Origin: Haemophilus parainfluenzae
GTDB taxonomy: Bacteria; Pseudomonadota; Gammaproteobacteria; Enterobacterales; Pasteurellaceae
NCBI RefSeq assembly: GCF_003253005.1
Contig: NZ_QEPZ01000009.1
Span: 1-64,000, forward strand
DNA length: 64,000 bases
Direction: 5' to 3'
This document shows, piece after piece, positions 36,808 to 45,461 of the stretch. Below the pieces are notes generated by a model. That model had not been told where the DNA came from and ran no database searches. It was given only the letters and a program-made list of their open reading frames with translations. Position 1 is the stretch's first letter. The number at the start of each line of letters is the position of its first letter. The position numbers and the translations under genes are program-made.

Positions 36808-37448
36808 ATTTCCTTGCTATTTTTCAACCGCACTTACGATTAATTTATGTGTTTTTGTGTGGACTTATCCTCAGCACAATGACACATATTTCAACGCTTA
36901 TTAGCCTTAATCTGATCGTATTCAGCGGATTACTTATTACGCTAATTCGCTATCAAAAATCCCTTGCCGGTTATTTCAAATATTGGCTGAGACTGAATTT
37001 CTTTACTTTGCTTGTTTGGTTGACCTTAAGTTGGAAAATCACTGAACAAAGCTTAACATTAAATCCAATAGGCATTCAGCTCTCACTTCTAATCACACTG
37101 CGTTTCAATTTAATTTTAAGCTTAACTCGCCTCTTGTTAATTGATATGAACGAGAGCCTTTTATTGCAAGCATTATGTCGTTTGCCATTGCCTGAAAAAC
37201 TACTTCACCTATTTGTTCTGACCGTGCGTTATATTTCTGTACTTGGTGATGTACATAAAAAAATGGATATGGCAATGCGCGCGCGCGGATACCAGCCAAA
37301 ACTTAACGGCAGAACCTTATTTATCGCCGCGCAACGTGTGGCATTATTATTAATTCATGCTCTCGTTAAAGCAGAAAAAACAGAAATGGCGCTAAAAGCC
37401 CGTGGTTTTCAGCTGCATGATGTGAAAAAAACACAGGATAAATCTTGA
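36804..37448 (+). CDS. nikQ: ECF transporter T-component NikQ (CbiQ family)
   Basis: A 214-residue transmembrane scaffold joining NikM to the NikO ATPases. It has four to five hydrophobic segments and the two coupling motifs of T-components, AMRARGYQPK and ALKARGFQLH (ARG signatures), which sit on the long cytoplasmic helices. Overlaps of 4 nt with nikM and with nikO (ATGA type) indicate coupled translation. Confidence 0.92.
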   Translation: MNFLAIFQPHLRLIYVFLCGLILSTMTHISTLISLNLIVFSGLLITLIRYQKSLAGYFKYWLRLNFFTLLVWLTLSWKITEQSLTLNPIGIQLSLLITLRFNLILSLTRLLLIDMNESLLLQALCRLPLPEKLLHLFVLTVRYISVLGDVHKKMDMAMRARGYQPKLNGRTLFIAAQRVALLLIHALVKAEKTEMALKARGFQLHDVKKTQDKS

Positions 37449-38089
37449 TGAACGTCCTTGAAGTCAAAAAATTACAGATCATGCGCGACCAACGTGTGAT
37501 TATTGGTAACCTTTCTTTTGAACTCCCTGAAGGTCATCGTCTTTTTTTACAAGGCGATATTGGTTGTGGGAAATCAACGGTATTACACTGCCTATTAGGG
37601 TTTATACCTTACCAACAAGGTGAAATTCGCTGGTTTGATAACACCTGCCGACAAGAAAAAGATTTTGTACCGTTACGCGGAAAGATTGGTATCTGTTTCC
37701 AACATGCGGGCGATCAACTGTTTGGTCCAACCGTACTTGATGATGTGGCGTTTGGTCCACTCAATCAAGGATTGAACCGAGATGAAGCCTATCAAATTGC
37801 ATTACAGCAACTAGAACGTCTGAATATTGTTAGGTTAAAAGATCGCTCTGTGAATACCTTATCTGGTGGAGAACAAAATTTTACTGCATTGGCTGGCGTG
37901 CTAGCGATGCAACCAAGAGTATTGTTGTTAGATGAACCAACCAACGGACTGGATGTAAAAAATATTGCCAAACTGACCGCACTTTTACGCGAGTTACAGT
38001 TACCAATGCTTATTGCCTCACATGATTTACGCTTTAGTGAAACACTTGCGGATTCCTGTTTGTCTTTAGCTACAAGTGATGATAACTAA
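37445..38089 (+). CDS. nikO: ECF transporter ATP-binding protein NikO (CbiO family)
   Basis: A 214-residue ATPase that powers nickel import. Motifs: Walker A GDIGCGKST, Q-loop IGICFQHAGDQLFGPTVLDDVAFGP (the FGPTV pattern is typical of ECF ATPases), signature LSGGEQNF, Walker B VLLLDEPTNGLD and H-loop LIASHDLRF. A homodimer is expected, since only one ATPase gene is present. It is the last gene of the nik operon; no clear hairpin terminator was seen directly after it. Confidence 0.93.
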   Translation: MMNVLEVKKLQIMRDQRVIIGNLSFELPEGHRLFLQGDIGCGKSTVLHCLLGFIPYQQGEIRWFDNTCRQEKDFVPLRGKIGICFQHAGDQLFGPTVLDDVAFGPLNQGLNRDEAYQIALQQLERLNIVRLKDRSVNTLSGGEQNFTALAGVLAMQPRVLLLDEPTNGLDVKNIAKLTALLRELQLPMLIASHDLRFSETLADSCLSLATSDDN

Positions 38090-38141
38090 TGCTTCTCACG
38101 CTGTTAAATCTAGTTAATATAACCATCTTCCATAAATAAAC

Positions 38142-38267
38142 ATGAGTGGAAGAAATTTGATAAAATGTGAAACGGATAATAGCGAAGAAGCTACCTTTTA
38201 CCTCACCCTATGTGCTCGCTACAACCTAGACCAAGATAATGACGGTATACCTTGTGAAAGTATCTAG
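38142..38267 (+). pseudogene. Excalibur-domain remnant or micro-ORF
   Basis: A 41-codon ORF in a stretch otherwise without genes. It reads NSEEATFYLTLCARYNLD, then QDNDGIPCESI. The part EEATFYLxxC...LDxDxDGIPCE is the calcium-binding excalibur domain normally found at the C-terminus of secreted nucleases and similar proteins. The usual first cysteine (SCEEA) is replaced by Asn (NSEEA). No upstream domain, signal peptide or ribosome-binding site is visible, and a stop lies two codons before the ATG. A decayed 3' end of a lost gene is the best reading; a free-standing mini-protein is less likely. Confidence 0.6.
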
Positions 38268-38306
38268 TGGGTAGAATAATAAAAGAAATAATATCAGGAG
38301 AAGAAT

Positions 38307-38825
38307 ATGGATGTAGGAGCAATTAGTACAACAATAGGCTTAGTTAAAGATGTAGCAAATCAAGTCATTATGTTAAAAAACTTAACATCAGACATTGAAA
38401 CTGCTACAGAAATTCAAGAAGCCAAGCAAAAAGCAATTGATTTAACTAACACAGTAATTGCTTTACAAACTGCAATAATGTCTATGCAAGCTGATTATAT
38501 GGCACTAGCAGAAGAAAATGCCTGGTTAAAGCAAGAAAAAGAGAAAAAAAACCAATATAAACTGGTGGAATATAGCACTCATCTTCATGATCCAATTCTA
38601 CTTTATCAATCAACAGGAGAAGGCGTTTTACATTATATTTGCCCACATTGCTATGATAATGAAGGGAAAGCTATTGTATTACAGCAACGAAGAAGACATT
38701 TGGGTGCGACGATGATCTCATCTAGCTATCAGGATGAATTTTATTGTACCGCTTGTAAATCAGAATATGCTATCGCAAAATATCTAAAAACTTCAGAAGG
38801 CGTAATAACTAGACAAAGTTATTAG
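38307..38825 (+). CDS. Coiled-coil plus zinc-ribbon protein of unknown function
   Basis: A 172-residue soluble protein. The first 80 residues are helical, with heptad-like Leu/Ile/Val and a Lys/Glu-rich end (LAEENAWLKQEKEKKNQYK), suggesting a coiled coil. The second half has CPHC (HYICPHCYDNEG) and CTAC (FYCTACKSEY), a likely zinc ribbon. I recognise no named family. CAGGAGAAG at 38295-38303 is a good ribosome-binding site, so it is likely expressed. It is isolated, next to an excalibur remnant, between the nickel operon and fdhF, and resembles small accessory genes of phage or island origin. Confidence 0.7.
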   Translation: MDVGAISTTIGLVKDVANQVIMLKNLTSDIETATEIQEAKQKAIDLTNTVIALQTAIMSMQADYMALAEENAWLKQEKEKKNQYKLVEYSTHLHDPILLYQSTGEGVLHYICPHCYDNEGKAIVLQQRRRHLGATMISSSYQDEFYCTACKSEYAIAKYLKTSEGVITRQSY

Positions 38826-38990
38826 TTTCTATCTAGGGTATACCAAAAAACAATGTAAGAAAGGTCAAAAAGTTTGGAATATATATCGACATTTAGAAAA
38901 TCAAATAAAAAAGACAAAATGGTTAATTTATCTCACTTTTTGATCACTGTTATGTTGTCCTTGTTTATAATTCTGGAAAAATAATTCAAT

Positions 38991-39026
38991 AAAAAACGGG
39001 CGAACCATTAAGTTCGCCCGTTTTTT
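38991..39026. terminator. Strong bidirectional terminator after fdhF
   Basis: AAAAAACGGGCGAAC (38991-39005) and GTTCGCCCGTTTTTT (39012-39026) form a 15-bp perfect stem with a 6-nt loop. It ends the minus-strand fdhF unit and can also stop plus-strand transcription from the coiled-coil gene. Confidence 0.95.
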
Positions 39027-39040
39027 ATTTATGACGCTAA

Positions 39041-41200
39041 TCAAGCCACAAGTGCGGTTTCTTTTAAGCGATTTTTTAATCTCGCGTATTCAGTTACCAC
39101 ATAGCGTTCAGCCCAGGCTTGGTCTTCGATTTTATCAATACGAACCGCACTGTATTTGTATTCCGGTGTTCTAGAACCCGGGTTCAAATGTTCAGCGGTT
39201 AATTCGTTACATTTACCGATCCACCATTGATAGGTCATATAACAAGCCCCTTTGTTTGTACGAGTGCTCACATCTGCACGAGAAATAACTCTACCACGAG
39301 AAGAAGCAATCCAAACCAAGTCGTTGTTTTTAATACCCAACTCTTTGGCGTCTTGATCGTTCATTTGTACGAATCCCGGTTCATCCGCAAGTGCCGCAAG
39401 TGCACGGCAGTTACCGGTCATTGAACGGCAAGAATAGTGACCAACTTCACGTACTGTAGAAAGTATCAATGGGAATTCTTCAGAGAGATCTTCCATTGGT
39501 GGTTCCCAGTCGCAAGCAAAGAACTCAGCTTTGCCGTTTGGACGGTCGAAGATTTGGCCTTTATACAAGTATGTTGTACCTTGATCTTCAGGGCCCTCAT
39601 CAGTACATGGCCATTGGATATAACCCATGCCTTCCATTTTTTCGTAGGTTGCCCCTTTGTAAATTGGGCAAAGTGAACGAAGTTCATCCCAAATTTCTTT
39701 GGTATTGTTATAGTGCATTGGATAGCCCATTGCTGTAGCAAGTTCGCTAATGATTACCCAGTCATCCTTGACATCGCCAGTTGGCTCAACGGCTTTATAG
39801 AAACGTTGGAAACCACGGTCAGCGGCACTATACACACCTTCATGTTCAGCACAAGAAGTCGCAGGTAATAAAATATCTGCTTCTGCGGCTGTTTGAGTCA
39901 TGAAGATATCTTGAACGATAAGAAGTTCAACTTTCTCGAAGGCTTTTTTAACAGCATTAATATCAGGCTCAGTTTGTAATGTATCTTCACCCATAATATA
40001 GAATGCTTTAATTTTATCTTCCATGATCGCTTCAGGGACTTCACTCAACGGCACACCTGGTTTGGTTGGAATAGATGGCACGCCCCAAGCTTTCGCAAAT
40101 TTTGCATTAATTTCTGGATCAGCAAAACTTTGATAGCCTGGTAATGTGTTGAATAACGCACCCATATCGCACGCACCCTGTACGTTGTTTTGACCACGCA
40201 CTGGGTTTACCCCAACATTTGGTTTACCTAAGTTACCGGTAAGCATTGCCAAGCTTGCTAATGCACGCACGGTTTCTACACCTTGACGGAATTGGCAAAC
40301 GCCCATACCCCATAAGATAGTAGCGGTTTCCGCTTTCGCATAAGTGCGGGCAATTTCACGCAACATTTCAGGTTCAATACCAGTGATATGTTGGGTGGAT
40401 TCCGGTGTATAAGCTTTCACGGTTTCATAGAACGCATCGAAGTTTTCGGTGTGTTCATCAATAAATTTTTGATCTTGTAATCCTTCTTCTAAAATCACAT
40501 TCATCATGGCATTCAAGAATGCTACGTTAGACCCGTTAGCAAGCGGCGCATAAATATCCGCAATACGGGCTGTTTCGATTTTACGAGGGTCACAAACAAT
40601 GATTTTCGCCCCTTTTGCTTTAGCGTGGTTAATCCGACGCGCCACAATAGGGTGTGATGTAGAGGCATTATAGCCAAAAACAAATACGCATTTGGTATCT
40701 TCAATCTCAACAATTGAGTTAGACATTGCGCCGTTACCGACCGATTTGAGCAGACCTGTTACAGAAGGGCCGTGTCACACGCGCGCACAACAGTCAATGT
40801 TGTTATTTCCCAATACCGCACGGGCAAATTTTTGCATAACGAAGTTTACTTCGTTGCCTGGGCCACGGGAAGAACCCGTTACCATAATCGATTCATTACC
40901 GTACTTTTCTTTGATTTCACTGAGACGTTTTGCCGTGTAAGAAATCGCTTCTTCCCAGCTCACTGGTGTGAATGGTTCGCCACGTTTGTAGCGGATCATT
41001 GGTTGAGTCAGGCGAGGAGTCAGGATTTTTGTGTCATGCACAAAGTCCCAGCCATAATATCCTTTTAGGCATAGCTCCCCTTCGTTTGTCTTGCCGTTTG
41101 CACCTTCAGCTCCCACAATTTTGTTGTTTTCCACCAAAAGATGGATTTTACAACCTGAGGCACAATACGGACATACGGTAATTACTTTTTTAATAGCCAT
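39041..41200 (-). CDS. fdhF: Formate dehydrogenase H, selenocysteine-containing (reads through UGA)
   Basis: The catalytic subunit that oxidises formate for the formate hydrogenlyase complex, using molybdopterin guanine dinucleotide, selenocysteine and one [4Fe-4S] cluster. Codon 142 is an in-frame TGA (40777-40775), in CCARV-Sec-HGPSV, the same context as Sec140 of E. coli FdhF. Reading through gives 719 residues, near the E. coli length. The N-terminal cluster motif is CPYCASGC...ELCLKG, and the Sec is followed by the conserved His. Downstream of the TGA, CAGGTCTGC matches the core of the E. coli fdhF SECIS element. GGACG precedes the start. It lies 178 nt after hycI with its own upstream region, and terminates at 38991-39026. 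Confidence 0.95.
40733..40777 (-). promoter_or_regulatory. Selenocysteine codon and candidate SECIS element in fdhF
   Basis: The TGA at 40777-40775 is followed by CACGGCCCTTCTGTAACAGG, then TCTGCTCAAATCGGTCGG. The bases AGGTCTGC, about 17-24 nt on, are the same as the apical loop region of the E. coli fdhF SECIS. The stem bases differ from E. coli and I could not show a perfect helix by eye. Confidence 0.75.
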
Positions 41201-41260
41201 AGTAACGTCCTTATTTTAGATACAACACGAGGTTAGAGATAGAATTAGAATAATTAATTC

Positions 41261-41279
41261 TGGGTATATATTACACCCA
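41261..41279. promoter_or_regulatory. 19-bp imperfect palindrome upstream of fdhF
   Basis: TGGGTATATATTACACCCA has arms TGGGTATA and TACACCCA that pair at 7 of 8 positions. It lies about 60-80 bp upstream of fdhF, in the fdhF promoter region. The regulator is unknown. No clear -24/-12 sigma-54 promoter was found here. Confidence 0.4.
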
Positions 41280-41378
41280 AAATCAACTTATAGTCCCACA
41301 AAAAACATGGATTTATTGATATAAAACAGGTTTTCGTAATATTTTTAAAAATATGTTTAGAAATATCCCTCCACTTTT

Positions 41379-41837
41379 TTACAAAACAGGAATCTCTTCA
41401 AGCGATCTTCCCTCTTTTAAAAAATCATACATAAATTGCACAGACTCTTTTACGCTTTCTGTCATTGGAAAACAAAAGGAAACCAGATCAGGTTGAAGCC
41501 CCACAAAAACGATTTGTTTAATATCTTGTTCCAGTTGTTCAATGAGGTAATTGAGCGGCATATTATGCGTACTCATAAAAAACATTTCCGCAATACTCTC
41601 TTTTTCAATGATTCGAATTTTGCCTGGTGCTAATTCCATATCAGCCGCATCAAAAATTAAAAGCAAATCAGGTTTCATGTCTCGCACAATATGTGCAACA
41701 TTTTCTGGTGCTGAGCCACCGTCAAGTGCGGTCCAATTTGGCAATGGATTTTCATTTAATAACTGATAGAGATAAGGGCCTGCACCGTCATCCCCCATCA
41801 TGCTGTTGCCAACAGTTAAGATCACATTATTCGTCAC
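41379..41837 (-). CDS. hycI: Hydrogenase maturation endopeptidase HycI
   Basis: HycI removes the C-terminal tail of the hydrogenase large subunit after nickel insertion. The 152-residue protein has the M52-family nickel-sensing sites: NSMMGDDGAGPYL (Asp), FDAADMELAPG (Asp) and STHNMPL (His). Its presumed substrate is HyfG (43712), which carries a matching C-terminal extension. The start overlaps hycH by 11 nt, so it is coupled to the hyf operon. Confidence 0.93.
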   Translation of the reverse strand: MTNNVILTVGNSMMGDDGAGPYLYQLLNENPLPNWTALDGGSAPENVAHIVRDMKPDLLLIFDAADMELAPGKIRIIEKESIAEMFFMSTHNMPLNYLIEQLEQDIKQIVFVGLQPDLVSFCFPMTESVKESVQFMYDFLKEGRSLEEIPVL

Positions 41838-42234
41838 GACGTTTCACCATAATATACATCACAGGTTCACGCTGAATTGATGCTAACGTATCCATGAGGA
41901 TTTCGACCCACTCTTGATGTTCTGGGGTGAAATTAGCTTTGTTTTCATCCATCGCTTTCGCCAATAAATTGACATGGCTAGAATCAATCACTATTTCACC
42001 GAATCGCATTAAGCCGAAAAATTTACGTTTAGCATCCCCTTCTGGAAAGCTATCTACAAAACGTTGATAAGCATCGTAGTCACAAACCAGTAATTTTTTA
42101 AAACAATCAATTACGCCCACATGGTGACCAATCGCCAAAGAATAATACATCACTTGTTTTGCTTGCTCTGGCACTTGTTCATCGTTTTCGACGAAACGCT
42201 CATTGAGTAAATAGAAAAAGACTTGAGTTGTCAT
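41827..42234 (-). CDS. hycH: Formate hydrogenlyase maturation protein HycH (HyfJ-like)
   Basis: A 135-residue protein of the HycH/HyfJ family, required for maturation of the large subunit of the hydrogenase-3/4 group; its exact action is unsettled. Family features include the YYSLAIGHHVGVIDCFKKLL segment and the FGEIVIDSSHVNLLAKAM region. It lies 44 nt after hyfI and overlaps hycI. HyfJ is the equivalent name when considered as part of a hyf operon. Confidence 0.9.
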   Translation of the reverse strand: MTTQVFFYLLNERFVENDEQVPEQAKQVMYYSLAIGHHVGVIDCFKKLLVCDYDAYQRFVDSFPEGDAKRKFFGLMRFGEIVIDSSHVNLLAKAMDENKANFTPEHQEWVEILMDTLASIQREPVMYIMVKRRDE

Positions 42235-42278
42235 AACATTCCCATTTTTATAGGGGCAATCACTTGCCCCATCATTAA

Positions 42279-43055
42279 TTATCCCGAAAACGGCATACTA
42301 ATCGCATGCAAACGATTGACGATTTCGCTTAAACGCGGATCGGCTTCACGTTCTAGGTATTCACCTAAACGCACCCCAAATGGTACTTTATCGTTTTCCG
42401 CCATCATCGCCATAAATTGATTAGCAATGTCTCCACCTTGTCGATAACCCGCCAAACGACGCGCTTCACGTTCTAATTCCACGCGTAAATCTAATGGAAT
42501 ATTTGGGAAACGTAATTTAGCCTCAGCATTAGGATCAGCAATTTCTTGTTTACCTTTGAGCTTTTGATCAAGCAAACCAAGTGCTACCGCGAATCCATAA
42601 ATGGTCGCTGCAGGAGTTGGAGGACAGCCAGGGATATACACATCAACCGGTACAATTTGGTCAGAACCACCCCATACACAATAGAGATCGTGGAAAATAC
42701 CACCGCCGCAACCGCAAGCCCCGTAAGAAATACAGATTTTCGGATCAGGTGCAGCTTGGTAAGCACGCATGGCAGGAGTACGCATAGCACGAGTAACCGC
42801 ACCAGTGAACAATAAAATGTCCGCGTGACGAGGTGAAGCAACCACTTTAATACCAAAACGTTCCGCATCGAATGTTGGCGTAATGGTACTGAAAATCTCG
42901 ATTTCACACCCATTACAACCGCCGCAGTCCACACGATAAACGTAAGCTGAACGTTGAATATCTTTCAGCAACGTTTGTTTCATTTTGGCAATATTTTCAT
43001 CAATACTAAACGGTGTTGATATGCCATTGACCGGCATTGGAATTTGTGTGTTCAT
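42279..43055 (-). CDS. hyfI: [NiFe] hydrogenase-4 small subunit HyfI
   Basis: The electron-transfer subunit (NuoB-like) next to the catalytic HyfG. It binds one proximal [4Fe-4S] cluster. The 258 residues include the cluster ligands in [28 protein letters not shown] and [15 protein letters not shown]. No signal peptide is present, so the enzyme faces the cytoplasm, as in formate hydrogenlyase. It overlaps hyfH by 4 nt. Confidence 0.95.
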   Translation of the reverse strand: MNTQIPMPVNGISTPFSIDENIAKMKQTLLKDIQRSAYVYRVDCGGCNGCEIEIFSTITPTFDAERFGIKVVASPRHADILLFTGAVTRAMRTPAMRAYQAAPDPKICISYGACGCGGGIFHDLYCVWGGSDQIVPVDVYIPGCPPTPAATIYGFAVALGLLDQKLKGKQEIADPNAEAKLRFPNIPLDLRVELEREARRLAGYRQGGDIANQFMAMMAENDKVPFGVRLGEYLEREADPRLSEIVNRLHAISMPFSG

Positions 43056-43699
43056 CGTCTTTCGCCTCCTGCTAAAACGTTAGGTAAATCAACCGCACTT
43101 TGTTCTCGTTGCTCGAGTGCTTTTTTGAAATTCAAGCGAACCGGCTCTTTAAAGTCGATTAATTTCATCCGCATGTTGGATTCCATATTCGCAGTTTTTT
43201 CTAAGCTGTGCTGACGTTTACAAACCGGACAAGTATGCAACTCCGCCAATTTTTGTTTCACTAATTCAGGTTTATCCAAAGTTTGTTTGAATAAATCAAT
43301 GGTGTAATTCAGTTCTTTATAAGAAATAAACGGTTTACCACATTCCTGACAAGTTACTGTAGCAAAGGTGGTTTCTTGGAAAAGATCCTGTTTATTGGTC
43401 ACTGAGAGTTCAAAATCTTGTGACAAGCGAATCGCCTTAGTTGGGCAAACTTCTTCACAACGACCACAGAAAATACAACGACCAAGGAATAATGACCAGG
43501 TACGTTCGCCTGTCACTGGATCCGTTCTCATGGTCAACGCATTGGCTGGACAGGCAATGGTACAAGCCGCGCAGACTATACATTGATCAGAATTGAGTTC
43601 CGGTTTTCCTCTAAAATCCTCATCAACTTCATAAGGTTTGAACGGATATTTGGTGGTAACATCACCGGCTTTAAATACCGTTTTTAGTAATTTAAACAT
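43052..43699 (-). CDS. hyfH: Hydrogenase-4 ferredoxin-like subunit HyfH
   Basis: A 215-residue NuoI-like protein with two [4Fe-4S] motifs, [12 protein letters not shown] and [12 protein letters not shown], carrying electrons within the peripheral arm. The C-terminal half has additional CxxC pairs ([16 protein letters not shown]), a likely zinc-type site also found in HycF/HyfH. It lies 12 nt after hyfG and overlaps hyfI. Confidence 0.94.
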   Translation of the reverse strand: MFKLLKTVFKAGDVTTKYPFKPYEVDEDFRGKPELNSDQCIVCAACTIACPANALTMRTDPVTGERTWSLFLGRCIFCGRCEEVCPTKAIRLSQDFELSVTNKQDLFQETTFATVTCQECGKPFISYKELNYTIDLFKQTLDKPELVKQKLAELHTCPVCKRQHSLEKTANMESNMRMKLIDFKEPVRLNFKKALEQREQSAVDLPNVLAGGERR

Positions 43700-43711
43700 T
43701 TTCCGCCTCCC

Positions 43712-45442
43712 CTATTTCAATGGTGAATTTTTACGTTCGATACCGTAGCGTTCAATCTCTTTATAATCCACGGTTTTCGCTTTGCGTTTACGTACATCCA
43801 CCACGGTGACACGGTCGGTGCAAGAATAGCAAGGGTCAAGACTACCAATAATAAGTGGCGCATCAGACACAGTGTTGCCACGCAACATATAGCGCAAGGT
43901 TGGCCAGTTAGCATAAGTGGCAGCACGACAACGCCAACGGAAAAGTTTTTGGTTGTCACCTAGCATTGACCAGTGAATATCTTCACCACGTGGCGCTTCA
44001 GTAATTCCTAAAGCAAAACGTCCAGGTGTATAATTGAAACCTTCTTTTAATATTTCGCCACTTGGCAAATTGTCCACCATGTAATCAATGATATTCATAG
44101 ACTCAAACACTTCATTAATCCTTACTTTCACACGGGATAATACATCACCATTTGCTTCAGTGAAGAGATTGAAAGGGATATCGCCATAACCGGAGAATGG
44201 GTGTACTTTACGCACATCACGCGCAAAGCCAGAACCACGAATCATTGGACCAACCGGACTGAAGTCACGAGCGATATCTTTTGCCAATACACCAACGCCT
44301 ACCGTACGTTGTTCCATATTCGGTGTATTTAATAAAATATCGGTTAAGGTTTTGAGTTCTTCACGCATTTCACCGATAAGCTTGATACATTGCTCACGCT
44401 GATGTTTCAACATATCACGACGCACACCACCGATAAGGTTAATACCATAGGTTTTACGTGCACCAGTTAGCACTTCAGCCAAGGTCATGGATTTCTCACG
44501 AACACGGAAGAATTGCATAAAGCCTGTATCAAAACCGGTAAAGTGGCTAGATAAACCTAAGTTCAATAAATGACTGTGCAAGCGTTCAACTTCCAACAAA
44601 ATTGCACGAATCCATTGTGCACGTTCAGGAATTTGAATACCTAACGCATTTTCGACTGAGTTAGCATAAGCAACGCTATGGGTGAAACCGCAAATACCGC
44701 ACACACGGTCAGCCAAGAAATTGACTTGATCGTAATCCATTCGGGTTTCTGCCAATTTTTCCATACCACGGTGCACATAGAACAAACGATAGTCCGCATC
44801 AATGATATCTTCCCCATCCACGAATAAACGGAAATGTCCTGGTTCATCCGAAGTGATATGTAACGGGCCAAGTGGAACAATACGTGCTTCGCCTTTTTCG
44901 TTAATAAATTCGTATGTTTCTGTCGCGGTTGTCGGATCGGGACGTAAACGATAGTCCATTGAGTCTTTACGTAATGGATAAAGATCATCCGGCCAATCAT
45001 CTGGCAACACTAAGCGACGTTGGTCAGGTAAACCAACGGCTTTTAAACCATACATATCAAATAATTCACGTTCGCCCCACACCGCCGCTTTGACTTTTGG
45101 TGTCACGGAAGGAAATTCCAGTGTAACAGGATCTACGAGTGCTTTAATCGTCACAAAAGTTTTGACGACACCTTCCATAGAAAGCACGTAATAAACGGCA
45201 TAATGACCATGAATTGAGCGTTCATCGTTACCAAAAACCAATGGCAACCAGCCTTCATGTTGATAGTAAAGATATTCCACCACATCAGGTAACATATTCG
45301 TTTTCACTGTTAAAGTCACTTGATTTGGTGTAGACCACTCCTCATCTAAAATGGTATTCGGAAATTTTGCATTAACGGCTTCAATATAATTTTTGCCGAG
45401 CATTTTTACCGGATCGACCGATGTATTTTTAGTTAATTCCAT
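43712..45442 (-). CDS. hyfG: [NiFe] hydrogenase-4 large catalytic subunit HyfG (HycE-like)
   Basis: The nickel-iron catalytic subunit, with a NuoC-like N-terminal domain (residues 1-170) fused to a NuoD-like large subunit. Nickel ligands are RVCGICGFTHS and DPCYSCTDR. After CTDR there are exactly 32 more residues (VTVVDVRKRK to NSPLK), the same length as the tail that HycI removes from E. coli HycE. So this protein is made as a 576-residue precursor and trimmed to about 544. It lies 19 nt after hyfF. Confidence 0.96.
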   Translation of the reverse strand: MELTKNTSVDPVKMLGKNYIEAVNAKFPNTILDEEWSTPNQVTLTVKTNMLPDVVEYLYYQHEGWLPLVFGNDERSIHGHYAVYYVLSMEGVVKTFVTIKALVDPVTLEFPSVTPKVKAAVWGERELFDMYGLKAVGLPDQRRLVLPDDWPDDLYPLRKDSMDYRLRPDPTTATETYEFINEKGEARIVPLGPLHITSDEPGHFRLFVDGEDIIDADYRLFYVHRGMEKLAETRMDYDQVNFLADRVCGICGFTHSVAYANSVENALGIQIPERAQWIRAILLEVERLHSHLLNLGLSSHFTGFDTGFMQFFRVREKSMTLAEVLTGARKTYGINLIGGVRRDMLKHQREQCIKLIGEMREELKTLTDILLNTPNMEQRTVGVGVLAKDIARDFSPVGPMIRGSGFARDVRKVHPFSGYGDIPFNLFTEANGDVLSRVKVRINEVFESMNIIDYMVDNLPSGEILKEGFNYTPGRFALGITEAPRGEDIHWSMLGDNQKLFRWRCRAATYANWPTLRYMLRGNTVSDAPLIIGSLDPCYSCTDRVTVVDVRKRKAKTVDYKEIERYGIERKNSPLK

Positions 45443-45461
45443 TTTTTCCCCCAGTTGTCGA

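Noticed and set aside
38826-38990. Possible small gene between the coiled-coil protein and the fdhF terminator.
   Set aside because: No ORF with a start, ribosome-binding site and convincing composition was seen; only AT-rich spacer.
40733-40777. fdhF appears as two ORFs, as if disrupted by a nonsense mutation.
   Set aside because: The TGA lies in the conserved selenocysteine context and the frame is intact on both sides, so it is one gene read through the stop.
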